Positions 11,901 through 23,400 of a stretch of DNA of 64,000 nt are shown piece by piece. Below the pieces are notes generated by a model. It saw only the letters and a list, made by a program, of their open reading frames with translations, ran no database searches and was not told where the DNA came from. The translations under genes were made by a program, and so were the position numbers. Positions within the stretch are counted from its first letter, which is position 1; the number at the start of each line of letters is the position of its first letter. Origin of the DNA: Trileptium ribeirensis (taxonomy: Eukaryota; Nematoda; Enoplea; Enoplida; Thoracostomopsidae); assembly GCA_030248225.1 (NCBI GenBank), contig JASANE010029061.1, forward strand, positions 118,762 through 182,761. Direction: 5' to 3'.

Positions 11901-14745
11901 GTGTGCAAAATGTAGGCCCTCCCACCGACCTTACGAAAATTAAATTTAGAAAAGCCAAATTTTGCATACAGTCTTACAATAGGCCGGATAGAAACATAGT
12001 AACGCCCCACTAGAATCGACCCATGTACTAAAAAAATTTAATTAAGATGTAGGCCCCGACCTAGCCTGTAACCCCCGACCTAGCCTGTAGCCCCCTGACC
12101 TGACTTGTAGCCCACCCCCGACGTGAGCTGTAGCCCCCCTACCTAACCTGTAGCCCCCCGCGACCGGTAGCCCCCTATCACCGCATGTATAATAAAAGAA
12201 ACCGAAGGTCGCAAGAACCATATTAGAATATAACTTTATCATTATTGCATCATGATATGAAGCCGTGCGGTTAACTGGGCAGCTACAGAAAACTTCTGCC
12301 TGCCCGCACATCTATCGCGCGCATTGTCCTTGGTATGATCACCTAAATGTATGCTAATCATAGATCAATTGTGTTTGTTTTATACCAGCAGCGTGTTAAA
12401 CCACATCTAGATTCTTTAGAAGTAGCTAAAGTTTTACCCAATGTAAGTTGTAGGAAGGTGTAGCCCCCCGACCTGAGGTGTAGCCCCCTGACTTAACCAT
12501 TCGGGTGGCAATTTTTCAAGGCCTAAGGGTCGACCTGAAATTTTTTGTCGGGCATCCCCCACTCATGGTTGTTTGTGTGCATAAAATGGTATCTGTGTAG
12601 GTGCTGTCTCCGTTGCGCTAGAAAAACTTCTGCGACAGGCTTGTTCTAAATTAGTCGATTTTTTACCCCAAAAGGGCCCTAGCGGCACCAATTTTAGGTC
12701 TCAAGTCCTCCAAATAGTTTGACGGGATTACTTTGGTCCGATTTATATACAAACAGACCATGGTTCACGTGTTACTGCGTCAACCTACAGAATAATGACT
12801 TTTTTCGGATTAAAATTTGACCCCAGGGGTAACCTTTGCGACCTCTGTAGCAGGTTTCAGGTACCTCTTTTTGCATAGAGACATCGATATTCGAAAAATT
12901 CAGGGTTTTTTACGTCGGAAGGGGTCTAGACATTGTATGTACATTCAAAAAGGGTGTTTCAAAAATACGTGGTTTCGTGAAATGACCCAAATATTTTAAT
13001 TACATTTTGATAAATTTTGTTGATGTCGCTCTGTGGTTATTTTAACATTATGAAGTTTGGATTATTGTTATATTAGCAGAGTATATCAAAAGAGAAGCCC
13101 GTGACTCGGCTATTTCTTTCAGGTTTGCTTTTTTAGATATCAAAAAAGTTTCTAGCTCGATCTTTCTGCTATCCCCAAATATCTCTCCTTGGTGCAGAAA
13201 CGCCCGTTTCAAATTTTGGTCGGAAACTGTAGTTCCTGGATCTCGCTTGAGATTGTATTTGAATGCAGTTTTAGAATTAGTGAACATTTACCACTAGTAA
13301 ATGACGGTATCTTTTTTTGTGTTTACAAAATGTGTTTTTAATGTTGCAGGGCGTACGTGTTGCGAATGTCAATAATATTGTCGAAAGTTCTCCAGTCGTA
13401 AAACGAACGGGTTAGATAGTAATTATTAGTCTACACAATTTCAACGTATGATTGTACGTTGTTCGTAATAAGTTGATCGGAAAGTAGTTGTTGCATCTTA
13501 ATAAGTTTTGTTAGAACGACTATTTTTGATGTCACCTCAAAATACCTGGGCGGTGTTGGGGCAGGAGCGACCTGGGGGATTGCCTAAATACTAGAGGTGC
13601 TATAAAATCATCGGGCTCCAACGCGCCCTCTGTGGAAAAACCATATTCTTATTATTGTTGCCGAACTATTGTTACGCACAAAACCAAACAAGGCAAAAGT
13701 TTTATTGCACGCTTTTTTAACATCAGACTTTAAACTGTGATTTTCAATTATCAAAATTAACGATTTCTTTGGATGCCCCGGCTCGAGACCCGCAGCGCGG
13801 CTACTTTAGCAAGAGGTATTCAAATGACTAAAATTCAATACTGATGGCCAAAAATTTGCTAATTTGTGGTAAATTTTATGGCCGCTATGTATCGCACAGA
13901 CCTAGTAAGAACACATTAAAGTTAGGATTTAATAGTTCAGCAAATAAACTCTGATGTAGTTCTATATTTGATTAAAGAATATGGATATATACACCACTTT
14001 ATAACACGATTTAATTTTGGCAGATTTTTTCTGAGGTGGGCATGTTGTAGATGTTTTATGGAGACAGATAATTTCGTTATGGAGATTGTATGAAAGCTTT
14101 ACTACTGCACTGTGAGCTAAGATTGAGATAGCGTGGCTAAAGTTATAACAAAGTGGACATTGCGTGCTCGCCTTTACGACAAAGAGAAATTTTAAACTGT
14201 TTTTTGAATATGTCAAAACTACTTGTTACCAATAAAAACTATGTATTATCGTTCCAGGTCTACCAGAGTTGCAAGCATTACTGGATAGCTCCAACCAACA
14301 ACCAAAGCAGAAAGATGGTGAGTTTGTTGTTTTTATTGTAATACAATATCGAAAATAACAATGGAACAGCAAAAATATCGTGGATAACTTATTTCATGCT
14401 GAAAGTATTTCGATTTTTTTGAAGTGTAATAGATTTGTTTATTGGATAAGTTACCTAAACGTGCTTTTGTTAGACAATCTGTTCATTCATGTAAACAATT
14501 AATCGTTTAAGAGTTAAAATATGGCTACTACACATGAGGTTAGGTATTGATTACTTAATTCATAGGAAAAGTTGGGACGTAAGGAACAGAAAGGTGCTAC
14601 TTCAGTTCTAGCCAAAGGTTGCTTGTTGGAATCTTCTATATCGGGCTGTTTCTTAAGGGGAGCCTATCGTAGTGCTTTTTTTGTATTATGTATTGAAACT
14701 ATGAAAACAGTACCGTTTTCGTTAATTGCAGATGTTGAAGAATGA
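2945..14745 (+). CDS. FG-motif nucleoporin-like protein with C-terminal Ran-binding domain (multi-exon)
   Basis: Model: 2945-2956, 3105-3270, 4764-5111, 6423-6632, 6994-7068, 7425-7636, 8976-9101, 11075-11242, 13350-13410, 14258-14317, 14732-14745. All introns are GT-AG, the phases agree at every junction, and the total is 1452 nt (483 aa plus stop). The N-terminal half is Ser/Thr-rich and disordered-looking with FSF at about residues 50-52 and 124-126 and FG at 72-73, the kind of motif transport receptors bind. Residues about 342-439 read as a RanBD1 (PH-fold) domain: a KG-x-Y/T-K/I strand, K-x-x-L-N-H, S-R-Y-S-V-V-W-x-A-H-D, and a closing LRFELVF...EFHARF helix, as in RanBP1/Nup50. The expected role is binding RanGTP at the nuclear pore during cargo release or recycling. 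The short tail ends in an acidic DDVEE. The start is inferred from M-E-S-R followed by a good donor, and is the least certain part. A first exon further upstream, or a RanBP3-like identity, is possible. Confidence 0.72.
3105..3270 (+). CDS. RanBD gene exon 2 (FxF motif)
   Basis: The acceptor is ...cattttag at 3103-3104 and the donor is gtatgt at 3271. The exon starts in phase 0 and ends in phase 1. It encodes a Ser/Pro/Glu-rich stretch ending in K-T-F-S-F-K-P-A-E-G, an FxF motif in a context typical of Nup50/Nup2/RanBP proteins. A second possible acceptor at 3126-3127 would put exon 1 out of phase. Confidence 0.65.
4764..5111 (+). CDS. RanBD gene exon 3 (FG/FSF-rich, 116 aa)
   Basis: The acceptor is ...ttattgcag at 4761-4763 and the donor is gtaagg at 5112. 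Phase is 1 at both ends. It encodes a hydrophilic Ser/Thr/Asn/Gln-rich region with T-I-F-G-N-S near its start and F-A-S-F-S-F-A-S-L in the middle. An open frame on the opposite strand (4558-5043) is a shadow of this exon. Confidence 0.75.
6423..6632 (+). CDS. RanBD gene exon 4 (acidic, Cys cluster at end)
   Basis: The donor is gtgggt at 6633. Two acceptors are possible, giving starts at 6423 or 6456; both are phase 1 and differ by 33 nt, so alternative use would add or drop 11 residues. The exon encodes a charged region (E-V-A-E-K-T-E-S-D...) and ends with P-T-C-P-G-C-R-G-C, Cys at about residues 234, 237 and 240. The spacing is not that of a RanBP2-type zinc finger. Confidence 0.72.
6994..7068 (+). 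CDS. RanBD gene exon 5
   Basis: The acceptor is ...aaatttgcag at 6991-6993, and the exon starts in phase 1, joining exon 4 to give ...D-E-S-D-D-L-E-V-V-D-P-E. The frame stays open to 7100. I put the donor at 7069 (gtagga) because it gives phase 1, as the next exon needs. The stronger-looking gtaaat at 7100 would give the wrong phase. Confidence 0.6.
7425..7636 (+). CDS. RanBD gene exon 6 (linker and first RanBD strand)
   Basis: The acceptor is ...aaattttag at 7422-7424 and the donor is gtaaaa at 7637. It starts in phase 1 and ends in phase 0. It encodes E-E-S-P-P-E-V-D..., an Asn/Gln/Ser-rich linker, then D-V-I-I-E-H-R-A-T-L-K-E-G, which probably leads into the Ran-binding fold. Confidence 0.75.
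8976..9101 (+). CDS. RanBD gene exon 7 (N-terminal half of Ran-binding domain)
   Basis: The acceptor is ...gtattttag and the donor is gttagt at 9102. Phase is 0 at both ends, 42 codons. It encodes A-Q-G-T-V-I-L-S-G-D-K-D-K-G-A-Y-K and then K-A-Y-L-N-H-L-I-V-R. The G-x-V-x-L, KG-x-Y/T and L/A-N-H positions align with the core strands of RanBP1-type domains. Confidence 0.8.
9326..9782. mobile_element. MITE-like TIR element in RanBD intron 7
   Basis: The ends are inverted repeats: ccggggttattttag at the left and ctaaaataacccc(ag) at the right. They are flanked by the direct repeat gctct (9321-9325 and 9783-9787), which looks like a 5-bp target duplication. The 457-bp interior has no coding frame. 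It is built from self-complementary 'gaccccttaaggggtc'-type motifs near 9421-9448 and 9627-9645. This is a non-autonomous DNA transposon by structure; the superfamily is not assigned. Confidence 0.7.
10786..10926 (+). pseudogene. Duplicated copy of the last RanBD exon, truncated by a stop
   Basis: This is a close copy of the exon at 11075, including the acceptor context (gatttgatgttttag) and phase 0. It encodes V-F-I-I-G-K-I-S-R-Y-S-V-T-W-Q-A-H-D... and runs to ...L-R-F-E-I-V-F-S-S, then diverges to N-W-G-stop at 10924-10926. No donor is seen. If spliced in, it would remove the closing helix of the Ran-binding domain and everything after. It may be a mutually exclusive terminal exon or a dead tandem duplicate (289-bp offset). 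Confidence 0.7.
11075..11242 (+). CDS. RanBD gene exon 8 (C-terminal half of Ran-binding domain)
   Basis: The acceptor is ...gatgttttag. The exon encodes S-R-Y-S-V-V-W-Q-A-H-D and L-R-F-E-L-V-F-S-S-E-A-A-A-T-E-F-H-A-R-F, the WxxxD and closing-helix features of RanBD1. I place the donor at gtaaag (11243), giving phase 0 and joining 13350. Without splicing, the frame ends ten codons later at 11270-11272, an alternative C-terminus. Confidence 0.75.
11329..12988. mobile_element. 1.66-kb TIR element in RanBD intron 8
   Basis: The ends are inverted copies of gggtcatttcacgaaacca (left 11329-11347, right near 12970-12988 with about one mismatch). They are flanked by the 4-bp direct repeat aaat (11325-11328 and 12989-12992). 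The interior has no transposase-like frame. It contains runs of C/G (11360s, 11711-11720) and a degenerate roughly 20-bp tandem motif 'tgtagcccccc-gacct-' at 12045-12175 and 12460-12500. By structure it is a non-autonomous DNA transposon. Confidence 0.65.
12045..12175. repeat. Degenerate ~20-bp C-rich tandem motif
   Basis: About six imperfect copies of a unit resembling 'gtagccccccgacctagcct' lie in tandem. Single relatives occur near 11708 and 12460-12490 in the same element. The minus-strand frame here (Gly/Arg-rich) is a by-product of the repeat. Confidence 0.65.
13350..13410 (+). CDS. RanBD gene exon 9
   Basis: The acceptor is ...aatgttgcag and the donor is gttaga at 13411. It starts in phase 0 and ends in phase 1, and encodes G-V-R-V-A-N-V-N-N-I-V-E-S-S-P-V-V-K-R-T. 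It joins directly after the RanBD closing helix. The function of this tail is unknown. Confidence 0.62.
14258..14317 (+). CDS. RanBD gene exon 10
   Basis: The acceptor is ...tcgttccag and the donor is gtgagt at 14318. Phase is 1 at both ends. It encodes G-L-P-E-L-Q-A-L-L-D-S-S-N-Q-Q-P-K-Q-K-D, a short amphipathic stretch then a polar tail. Confidence 0.62.
14732..14745 (+). CDS. RanBD gene last exon (acidic C-terminus)
   Basis: The acceptor is ...gttaattgcag at 14730-14731. With the G carried over from exon 10 it reads D-V-E-E-stop (TGA 14743-14745). The microexon length makes this less certain. A different terminal exon, or a longer read in another phase, is possible. Confidence 0.45.
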
Positions 14746-17400
14746 AGCTAATATCAAGTTGCAAGAATATGTGTTTATGAAAATTATTATGTACTATTGA
14801 TTGTCTTACGAAAGTGTGTCATGGCACTGGATAAAGTCTATGAAACTATACCTTAATTATAATTTAGGTGTAGATTAAGTTACAAAATTATGTAGTCCAG
14901 ACTCACTTTACAAACTAGTATTCATTACGACGGCTGTATTTTGCTGCATCCTATTAACGACAATCAACAAGATATAAATTGTTGTCTCATATTTTAATCA
15001 CTTCAAGTCATGCTTGCATATTGTAGCTGGTTTTTTTTTTTTGATTTTGAAAATGTTGCGTCAAATATTTCAAATATACAATAGCATTTTATTTTAAAAA
15101 TTTTAAGCTTGACTCCCAATAATATGACTTTATAAGTGACGCATTCATCAACTTGTAAAGTTATTTGAACTTTTAATATTATGGACTTGTAATATTTCAA
15201 ATTTACATTAGCATTCTTATTTTTAAAATTTACATTAGCATTCTTATTTTTAAAATTTACATTAGCATTCTTATTTTTAAAAATTTTAAACTTGACTCCC
15301 AATAAATTTTTAAGGGATACATTATGGAATTCTAAAGCTTCGGACTTACTCGTGGTGTTTAAAAACGTTATATAAATAAATTCACATGTGGCAAGCTTAT
15401 TCGGAGCTCAGTGAATTCAATAATTTTTGACTGAGATGAAAATCAAGATTTCTTATGTGGGAATAGGTTTTAGTTAGAAGGTTTTTCGGATATTAGACTA
15501 TTGATTGGCATCGAAACACGTTTGTTTACAGCGTTCTCCTGCGTTTATGTTTTTTGGTAAAAAAACACAGCAAATTCGTTCTAAAATCCGACAAATTTTG
15601 TTAATATTTACGTTTGTTTGTAAACGAACGTTTTAAGCGTTCGTTTGCGTTTACATTCGTTCGCGTATCCCTTTCGCTTTTTATGCCTTTATTTTTGTCC
15701 GTGGCTGTAAGTTTGTCATAATGTTGCCTTAGACTTTTTCAAAAATAAACAGCTTCTATAATATCGACGTAATCCTCTTGAGTTTACACTCGGCTATCGT
15801 CTGGTCTCTATCTATCTTTATGTCGTTCCCATATTACTTCGCTATGTACATAAACAACCTACAAAGAGGTCACTTGCATGTGTTTCAGTGTAATAGGCTG
15901 GCTTCTTCCAACTGAGGTCCCCTTGCCTTTTCGGTACCCCCGATTGGATTCCCTGGCAGAAAGTTATGCTTTCAGCGGCAAAGCACCCCGCGGTTGACAT
16001 AATATGACAAATTTTTTTACGAAAATCATTTTAATAATTCTTCATAACGTGCAATTTGGGATAAGGAATCGTTTGGGCCCAACTGGCAATGCTGACGAAA
16101 CATTTTGCGGCTTGAAAATGGTTCGAACGGTTTACAGCCGCAATAAGATTATATATTGAGATTTACATAGTCGAAGCTTAGTCTTGAATCTAAATAAATT
16201 AGGAAGTGCGTAGCCTGCCAATTTCCATTGGTTCTGTGTTCATAGTTACTTGTTCTTGTATAATCATAAGATACAGAAGATTTTATTAAGTCAAGCTGAA
16301 ATGCTCCTGGATCGATCAAATTTTGCTTTGGTTTCATAAAGCTGTTCTATTGAACGTTTACCTGCTAGTAACCAGAGGTGATCAATAGAATTACTAAAAC
16401 AGGGTTTGCCCAAAAACTGTTAGGGACAAGTGTTTAAAATAATGGCTGTTGTTATAATTAGGATTATTAGCCATAAAAGGTAGTACCAAACTATAATTTG
16501 CACAGTGTTTGGTGGTGTTTGTAGTAATTTATAACCGGTATGACAAGGAGATAATCAGAGCGTTGTAGCCTGTTTTTAGTTAACTAAGTAAAAATATATA
16601 CCGTAACACGGATCATCCAATATATATATTCGGCTTTTAATTCAAGTAAAAAATAGTATCTATTTTATATTAGAGATTTATACTAATTATTTCAGCATCG
16701 TTGAAATAATGGCTTTAGTAGCATTTTGAACGTGTATATTAATTTTATTTATATGGCTTAAAAATAGTGCTGCTTGGCAGGAGTTCACTGTGCATTTCTA
16801 TTTTTGTGACAGGTGGATACTGTTAATTAGTTAATCGTATCCAAATTCATGGAATAAAGGGTGAAAAAAATTTTTTACTTCAGATTGAGGCGAAATTTTG
16901 CTGTTTGTCTGTGGTTTTTATGAATCGTCTGTTTTACAAATATGTTTTAATAGCTATCTGCTTCGCTGGTTTTAAATATTCGAGCTGTGTACTGGATAGC
17001 CAGCGTCTAAAACAGCAGTGTTAAACACATTGAGTTGAGTTTACCACCTAGTATTTTATATGAATTGTAATCTATTTGTTTTGGCTATTAAAACTATGTT
17101 GTAACTGAACATTTTATTAAACCGTTTTGATTTAAATTTATTTTGAGCTGTCGACGCACACTGTCACAACGTATAGGGTCACTCCACGTACACTTTATAA
17201 TTTATTTAACTATGGATATTGTAATATCTGCAGCCAGCACTATTGTAGACAAGCTCGGCTGCAAAAAACTGGAAATTATGTGGTATTTTACATAGCCAGA
17301 GTATTTTCTGCTAAAACAAATGCCAGCCACAGTGTTTCTGTTAAAAACAAATGCTAGCGGTTCATACTGGTCCTAATATGTAATAGCGGTACGCAGCTGC
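14746..17400. other. AT-rich intergenic spacer
   Basis: No exon signal is recognised here. It contains a 27-bp triplication (15190-15290) nested in a duplicated context. Near 15600-15650 lies a 'gttcgtttg/caaacgaac' stretch able to form hairpins. Confidence 0.4.
15180..15295. repeat. 27-bp tandem triplication
   Basis: The unit 'tttacattagcattcttatttttaaaa' (written here only as a name; key features are ttacattag and cttattttt) occurs three times in a row. The phrase 'aaattttaa(g/a)cttgactccc' follows the array and also occurs at about 15099-15119, so a larger segment was duplicated. Confidence 0.75.
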
Positions 17401-20400
17401 GTGGCTCAACTTCCTGACAGCATGCCCATACGACCCCGACTATCATCACCTCAAGGGTGGACCCTGAATTTTAACAATTTTTGATAATTTGCCTGGGCAG
17501 ACCCGAGAAGCTATGGAGCTTAGCAAGTCGCAGGTGCGCTTCGCGAGGTGTGTTCGGACCCCGCCCGATTGGTTGCGCACGTGTCCAGTGTCTGGTACAA
17601 TTACTGAGGTCCCCAGGGAGGTTGACAGCGAAACCTGCTCATGGGTCATAATGTTGGACCGATGTTCCCTTTCCTAGCCTCAAGCAAGTTGTTTTGTCTG
17701 CCCTAGTTGAGAGTGAAATAGTGTGCTAGATTACGACTGAGAAGTAAATTTGAGGCTCCACCCGATCTATTATGCGTCGAACACTTCAATCGGTCAGCCT
17801 TTGTGGCCCTCACAGGGTTCCGACAGCCCCTGGAAGTTTAATGTCGGACACGCTAGTTGGTAATGCGATGACTCTTATTGTTCGTTTAACATGGAGAAGT
17901 CTTCTCGGCAGATTTTAACTACAATTTGATGGAGACGTTTTCGCGAGTGAATTCGGTTAATAATTTCGTGTATTCCTCTCGCAATGACTTCCTTGCTTTT
18001 TTATAATAACCTTGATGGCGAACCCTACGCGTCAGGGCTTGGGATATTCTCACCCGCAAGCCGGAGCGTGTAGAGTTAACCAATACAAACGGACGCACGT
18101 AATGTGCTTGAGAATGGACAACACGGAACACCTGCTTAATTTTCAAGATTTTATTTTAGTCTATTTACAATGTAAAGAGTGAGGGTATCAATATACGGAC
18201 ACACGAAAATACAGGTTATTGGCAACGGTAGTCAAGCTACAATTTTAGTCGGCCGTATTCAACGATAAGGGAGGTAGCGGTACGAGAGAACGATGTTCCC
18301 GCAGAATGCCAGGCCGGAAACTATCATCCCGCGATACCCCATTTTAGCGATAACCGACTCAGCTAAGGGGCGGGTCGTAAGTACCGGCGTGCTTAGAAAT
18401 TCACTTTCGGTAGCACGCGGTGCTACTAGCATTCATAGAAATTACTGGGGAAGAGAGAGAGCTTCTGAACTTGTGGGGGTCGGCCGTGTGTTAGTCGAGA
18501 AAGGGTGAAGGAGCAAGATTCTCTATCAGTGCTTGAACCGTTTATGGGAAGCAGGTAAACGCTAGCGAGTGGTGGATTGTGCCTAATTGATTCTCCAATA
18601 CTCAGATGCTCAATCGAATACGGTACATGAAATCGCATAATCAAAAGCATTAAATCGTGGTACAAAACAGTGCGTGGTCACGTTTATAAGATCAGCTGTA
18701 GTACGGCTCCAAACATGGTGATGACTGCCTCATTGAATATAGTACATATAGATGATGTTAGCTAAGATCCGTCCGGCATAAACGACTAATTCCATAGTTC
18801 TACCCAGAATTCCTACCGGTACTTCCCTATCGTCCCACCAAAGAAGTGGGTCATACGCGGGTTATTGATAACTACGATTCAGGTGACTGGCCGACCATGT
18901 AAGACCTATCGCCTGGGTTTAACCTTGTTACGGGGTTGCGATGAAATCATACTTTAGTTGGCGAGGGGCGCTCTCATATTGACATATTCACCGTATGAGG
19001 GTAGTTTTTTATATGGCCTGGCGACCAAAGGTCTTGCATTCTCCCGTCGTATGGGCAATATTGACGAGCACCTAATACCTTAGTAAGCGAGAACTTTCAC
19101 TCAGCTTCTGTGCCTCGTTCCTCAGAGAGCTTTGGACTAGCCCTACGTAAGCTTCAAGACGTACATACTACAAAGCGATTCTACCTTAAGTGAAAGTTGG
19201 ATTGCCCCTTACCCTAAAAATTCCGCGAATGGTTGGCTTACGGTAATGAAATTGGTTTTAGGTGTAGAATACACACTGAACTACATTATTATAGCTAGGG
19301 ACTCGGTTTTGAACACTTTGTGGGGTCGCCCCCTATTACTCTTTCAACGGCCTGATTTGATGGAGGGCAAGCTTGTGCTATCGTTGGCGATCTCTGAAGT
19401 GACCAATTTTATCGTCCTAATCGGTTTTACCTGTGATCGTGTCTGTCCTACAGTTTGGCTTTATCCTACTCCCTGTAGCCCGTTCGGCATTCAAGTGCGG
19501 GGCACGGGACGTCCCGAAGTCGGCCTGCATTTTGTCAGATTCCGTATCTTCCTAGGCAAGGCTCGGTATCCCTGCCGGGTCAATTCATAAGTTTATTCTC
19601 TTCAGCTTGGGTCATTGTAGGGGAGTGGAGCATGAGGCAGTTCGTCTTCGGACGCGTCTGCGCCCCTTTTGGATTGGCGTTCTTTTTCTTTGTTTCTTTC
19701 TTTTTCCTTTATCTCCTTTGCCGTTCTTTTCTCCTGTCTTCTTCTATCACTTATCTTATTGCCTTAGTGTGTTGTACTTACGCTGCAGTCGTGCAGCGTC
19801 TCGCCTGCGCTATCGAAATCGTGCAGTCGGTTTATCATCGACGCAGTAGTTAATGCTCCTAGGCATGCGTAGTCGAGTGGTCAAAACCGTTGATTCTGGA
19901 CCGGGTATAAATTCCCGGTACAGGATCGAATCTGAAAACTAAATAAAGAAAAAGGAAAAAAGGAGAGACGATAAAAAGCCGGATCGGGGCATACATAGTA
20001 CATAGAATAAGGGGCAACTAGGGATAAAACAAAAACAAGGCTAAACTCAGCGATTAACTCGCTCGGACAGAAAACAGGGATTTTGCCCCCGCTCCACCTG
20101 AGGTCAAAATTTTTCTCAGGCCGAGTTAATTTTCAATCGGCGGGGCGCTTGACAAATGCTATGATTTGCGCCTAGCTCACCCGCCTCCCTAGGTAAGCTA
20201 AAATTTTCACTGCCCTTTGCCCTTATTGCTACCGTGCGAACCCACGCGTGGTGTTCTGGGATTGGGACGTTACCGGTTTATCGATCGGTCAGTCATTTAT
20301 CTGTAGGGACATTCTAATGCAGTGTACGACCTGGAATAGCCCTCCATTTATCCGGCTGTTGTAGCATGAAATGTGTCCATACAGTCACTCCTGTGTGCAC

Positions 20401-23400
20401 CTTGTCATACAAAATTGTTATAAACGAGAAAAGTATTATCAATAAAGCTGTTACAAAGCATGAATAATTAAATAAGTCGAACCAAGGCAAGCTTCCCTAA
20501 CTCGAGCGACTCCCATCCTAGAATCTGTTTCCGTCATATCGACTCTTGCCAGAGGCCGACCTTCGGCTAACGCGCTGGGCTTAATTTCCTAGAATTTACA
20601 TAGCTCAATGTAGTTTCCTGGAGAACCTAAGTTTGACCATTTACCCCGAGGACGCCACTGGGCTAGCAACGGCCCAGGTTCTTGTTGCCTAGTTACGCAT
20701 TCGTCCGGCCTCAAACTCGGCATGGGCGCCAAACTTTCCACTGCGCTACAAAATTTAAAACGAGTCAACCAACAACAAACCCTGAAACAGTGTCGTCCTC
20801 CAACCAACTCTGTAAACGATCCAGGAGAAATTCTGACCGCGGTCATCTCAGGAAAAGTTCTCCAAACCTAACTCAGCTTAATAGGTCATGTAAAAATGTG
20901 GATCTATTGCATCGCTTCATGATAAGTTGAGTTCTACCTAAAACCGCGTGGAATCAGAAAGACTTCGGCTGGTGCCGAGCTTCCCTCCGAACATACAAAC
21001 CGGAACTCGAGCCCAGTATTTTATATTCCAGACGACGCTACGTGTAGCAATTGGGGAAGGGTGGGTCGACAGAAAAACAGGGCAAAGTCAATTTAGGGGA
21101 AGGGGAAACGAGCTACGTTCAGAGCAAAATTTTGAGGGTCAGCACCGACGTATAAGCTATAAGCCACTTGTACCCAGTCGAGTGTAGAGGAGGGCAGTTC
21201 CCTTCATTATCAGGCACCTAAACCTGTGCTTACGAAAAAACAAAAGAAATACATGCCACCAGACTGCGTCCCAAAAACGATAGTCGAGCGAGGTCCGGAT
21301 GAAAAGAGAAAAAAACAACTGATAAAGCCATACATTAGACTAAGCAACGGAGCCGGTCAGTAAAGTCGACCAACTCCGAGCTGCCGAAGTCGAACTGCTT
21401 CCAAGAGTCGACGCGTTGTTCGTAACCTCGAATTTTCTGGTTGTATTGTACTACGATAGCGATTTTGTCACCATCCAATCACTGTCAGTCGCCGACCGCC
21501 CACTTTTTCGGAAGCTGGAAATATTTCCGGAAGCTCAACGTTGACAGCTGCCGCAAGTCGTCGTCGTCGTTAGGGAGAGCCGCCTTCAATCGAAATCGCC
21601 GACATCAAATTTGAACCCTCCGAATAGTCGGAGGTCGAACATCTGTACTGTCTATCCAATTTTCCCCACGAAACTGTGAATTTTGAAGTATTTATTTGCC
21701 GTAATCAGGGCCGGATGCTGCTTTAATCAAATCCCAAAACAACGATCACTAGAACGACGTCCTGTCAAAGATTATCTCAGCTATTAATGGCGAGTTTCGG
21801 GACATGTGGTTTTCTGCGCTTGATCTAATTCAGGTCAAAGTCGCAGCACGTTTCTTCTTTCGGGTTGCTCAATCACTCCCTCGTTGTTTAAATTACTTAG
21901 CGTCGAGCATGAAAGTAAGTCGGATCGCGATCGACGAATTCGGACACCCGTCATCAGAGCAACTACGATTAGTCATATAACACTATAAATCGGCCTGTCA
22001 CGTCCTGCCTATGCGTCGTTCAAGCACCATATGCTATTTCATTTTACCACAGTCTTTGTCGCCTTGGTTTGCCGACCAGCTAATTTCGATTTGCAGGGTG
22101 ACCCTCCAGCCCGAGGACATCGTGGAAGGTCAAACAAAGTCACAATTTGTCAATTGTCTTTTTCAGCTCAGAACGCCCGCTTTCGAGCGTCCCAGGGGGG
22201 CGTGGGTCACGGACGCTTGGGACGGGGCACCTACCCAGAGAGGACTCACCGGGAGGGCACCCCTAGCCAGATCTCCCGGGAGCCGCTACAAGTCCCCAAA
22301 CCTACCCCCTTTCTCCATCCCGCCTCTATGTCCATATATATTTATATAGGATATAAAACTATGAAATTTATATAAAATTATATGTTAAATATATACATAT
22401 ATTGGGCCATGTTCTTTTTTTCCTCGCTTTCCTTTCGTGTTCGGTGTCCTCGTCTTCGTTTCCGGCGTCGCTTGTTAGCACGACAAGGACACGACAGCAG
22501 GAGCGACAAACGACGAACAGCAACGGCGGCCAAAGGGTCAGCCGAGGAGATAAAGACAACGAAACAAAAACAACAAAGAAAAGACGAAAAGAGAGACAGA
22601 AGAAAGAGACAGAAAAGTGAGGGACACGGGAAGGGGTGGTACAGTAGGTTCCCGATGGAATTTCGACGGGTCGGAGTCGGATTCATTCCCGGGACGTAAA
22701 ACGGGGTCGAATGACACCAAGCACGAGGGGGTAGCCGTAACATTGGGGCCAGACCCACTGGGGCCTGTTTATATGTACTAATATGGGGAATTTTTGGTAG
22801 CATCTCCTGCCCTAACGGCTGGGCCGAATGAACGGCGATACCCACGGCCCGCGGGCATAAATTGAAAAACTGGTAAAACAACGAACTTTAGAGAGACTGC
22901 CGACGAGGGTGGGGGCGCTTTTGCAGGCCGTCCACAGCTAACGGATGGGAGGACGGAGACCTGGGTATATTTGGAGATGTCTCGACGTGGTGAATGCAAT
23001 GAGGGGCGATTTGCCCACATTTGAGCCGAGAATAAAATTTCAGGTATTTTGTACCCACCTTCCGTTTGCGCTCTAAACTAGGGGCACTTTGACTGGCCAT
23101 GGCAGGCTAACGGGAGGTCGGGCGAAGGCTCGCCGTACTCGCCAGAAAAAATCGAGTGGAATGAGCGGTCGCATGTGCATATTTGGAGTCGGCGACTGTG
23201 TACGAAGAGGGTGCAACAGCGGCAGGAATTTATGTCGATTCTGTAGTAGACTAGGAAATGGTCGCAAAACAGAGGGGCAGATATCGTAACAGCGTGGTGG
23301 CTCGTCGGATGCCCTAGTGGGTGGGCTACGTAATGATGTGCACGACTCTGGTCGACGGTTCGACTATAAAAAGAAGGGCTGGCTACTGTGGCGCTAGCCA

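Noticed and set aside
22378..22881. 167-codon minus-strand frame, the longest in the high-GC block
   Set aside because: Low-complexity Ser/Leu/Phe/Arg composition, overlapping frames on the other strand, no motif or splice support.
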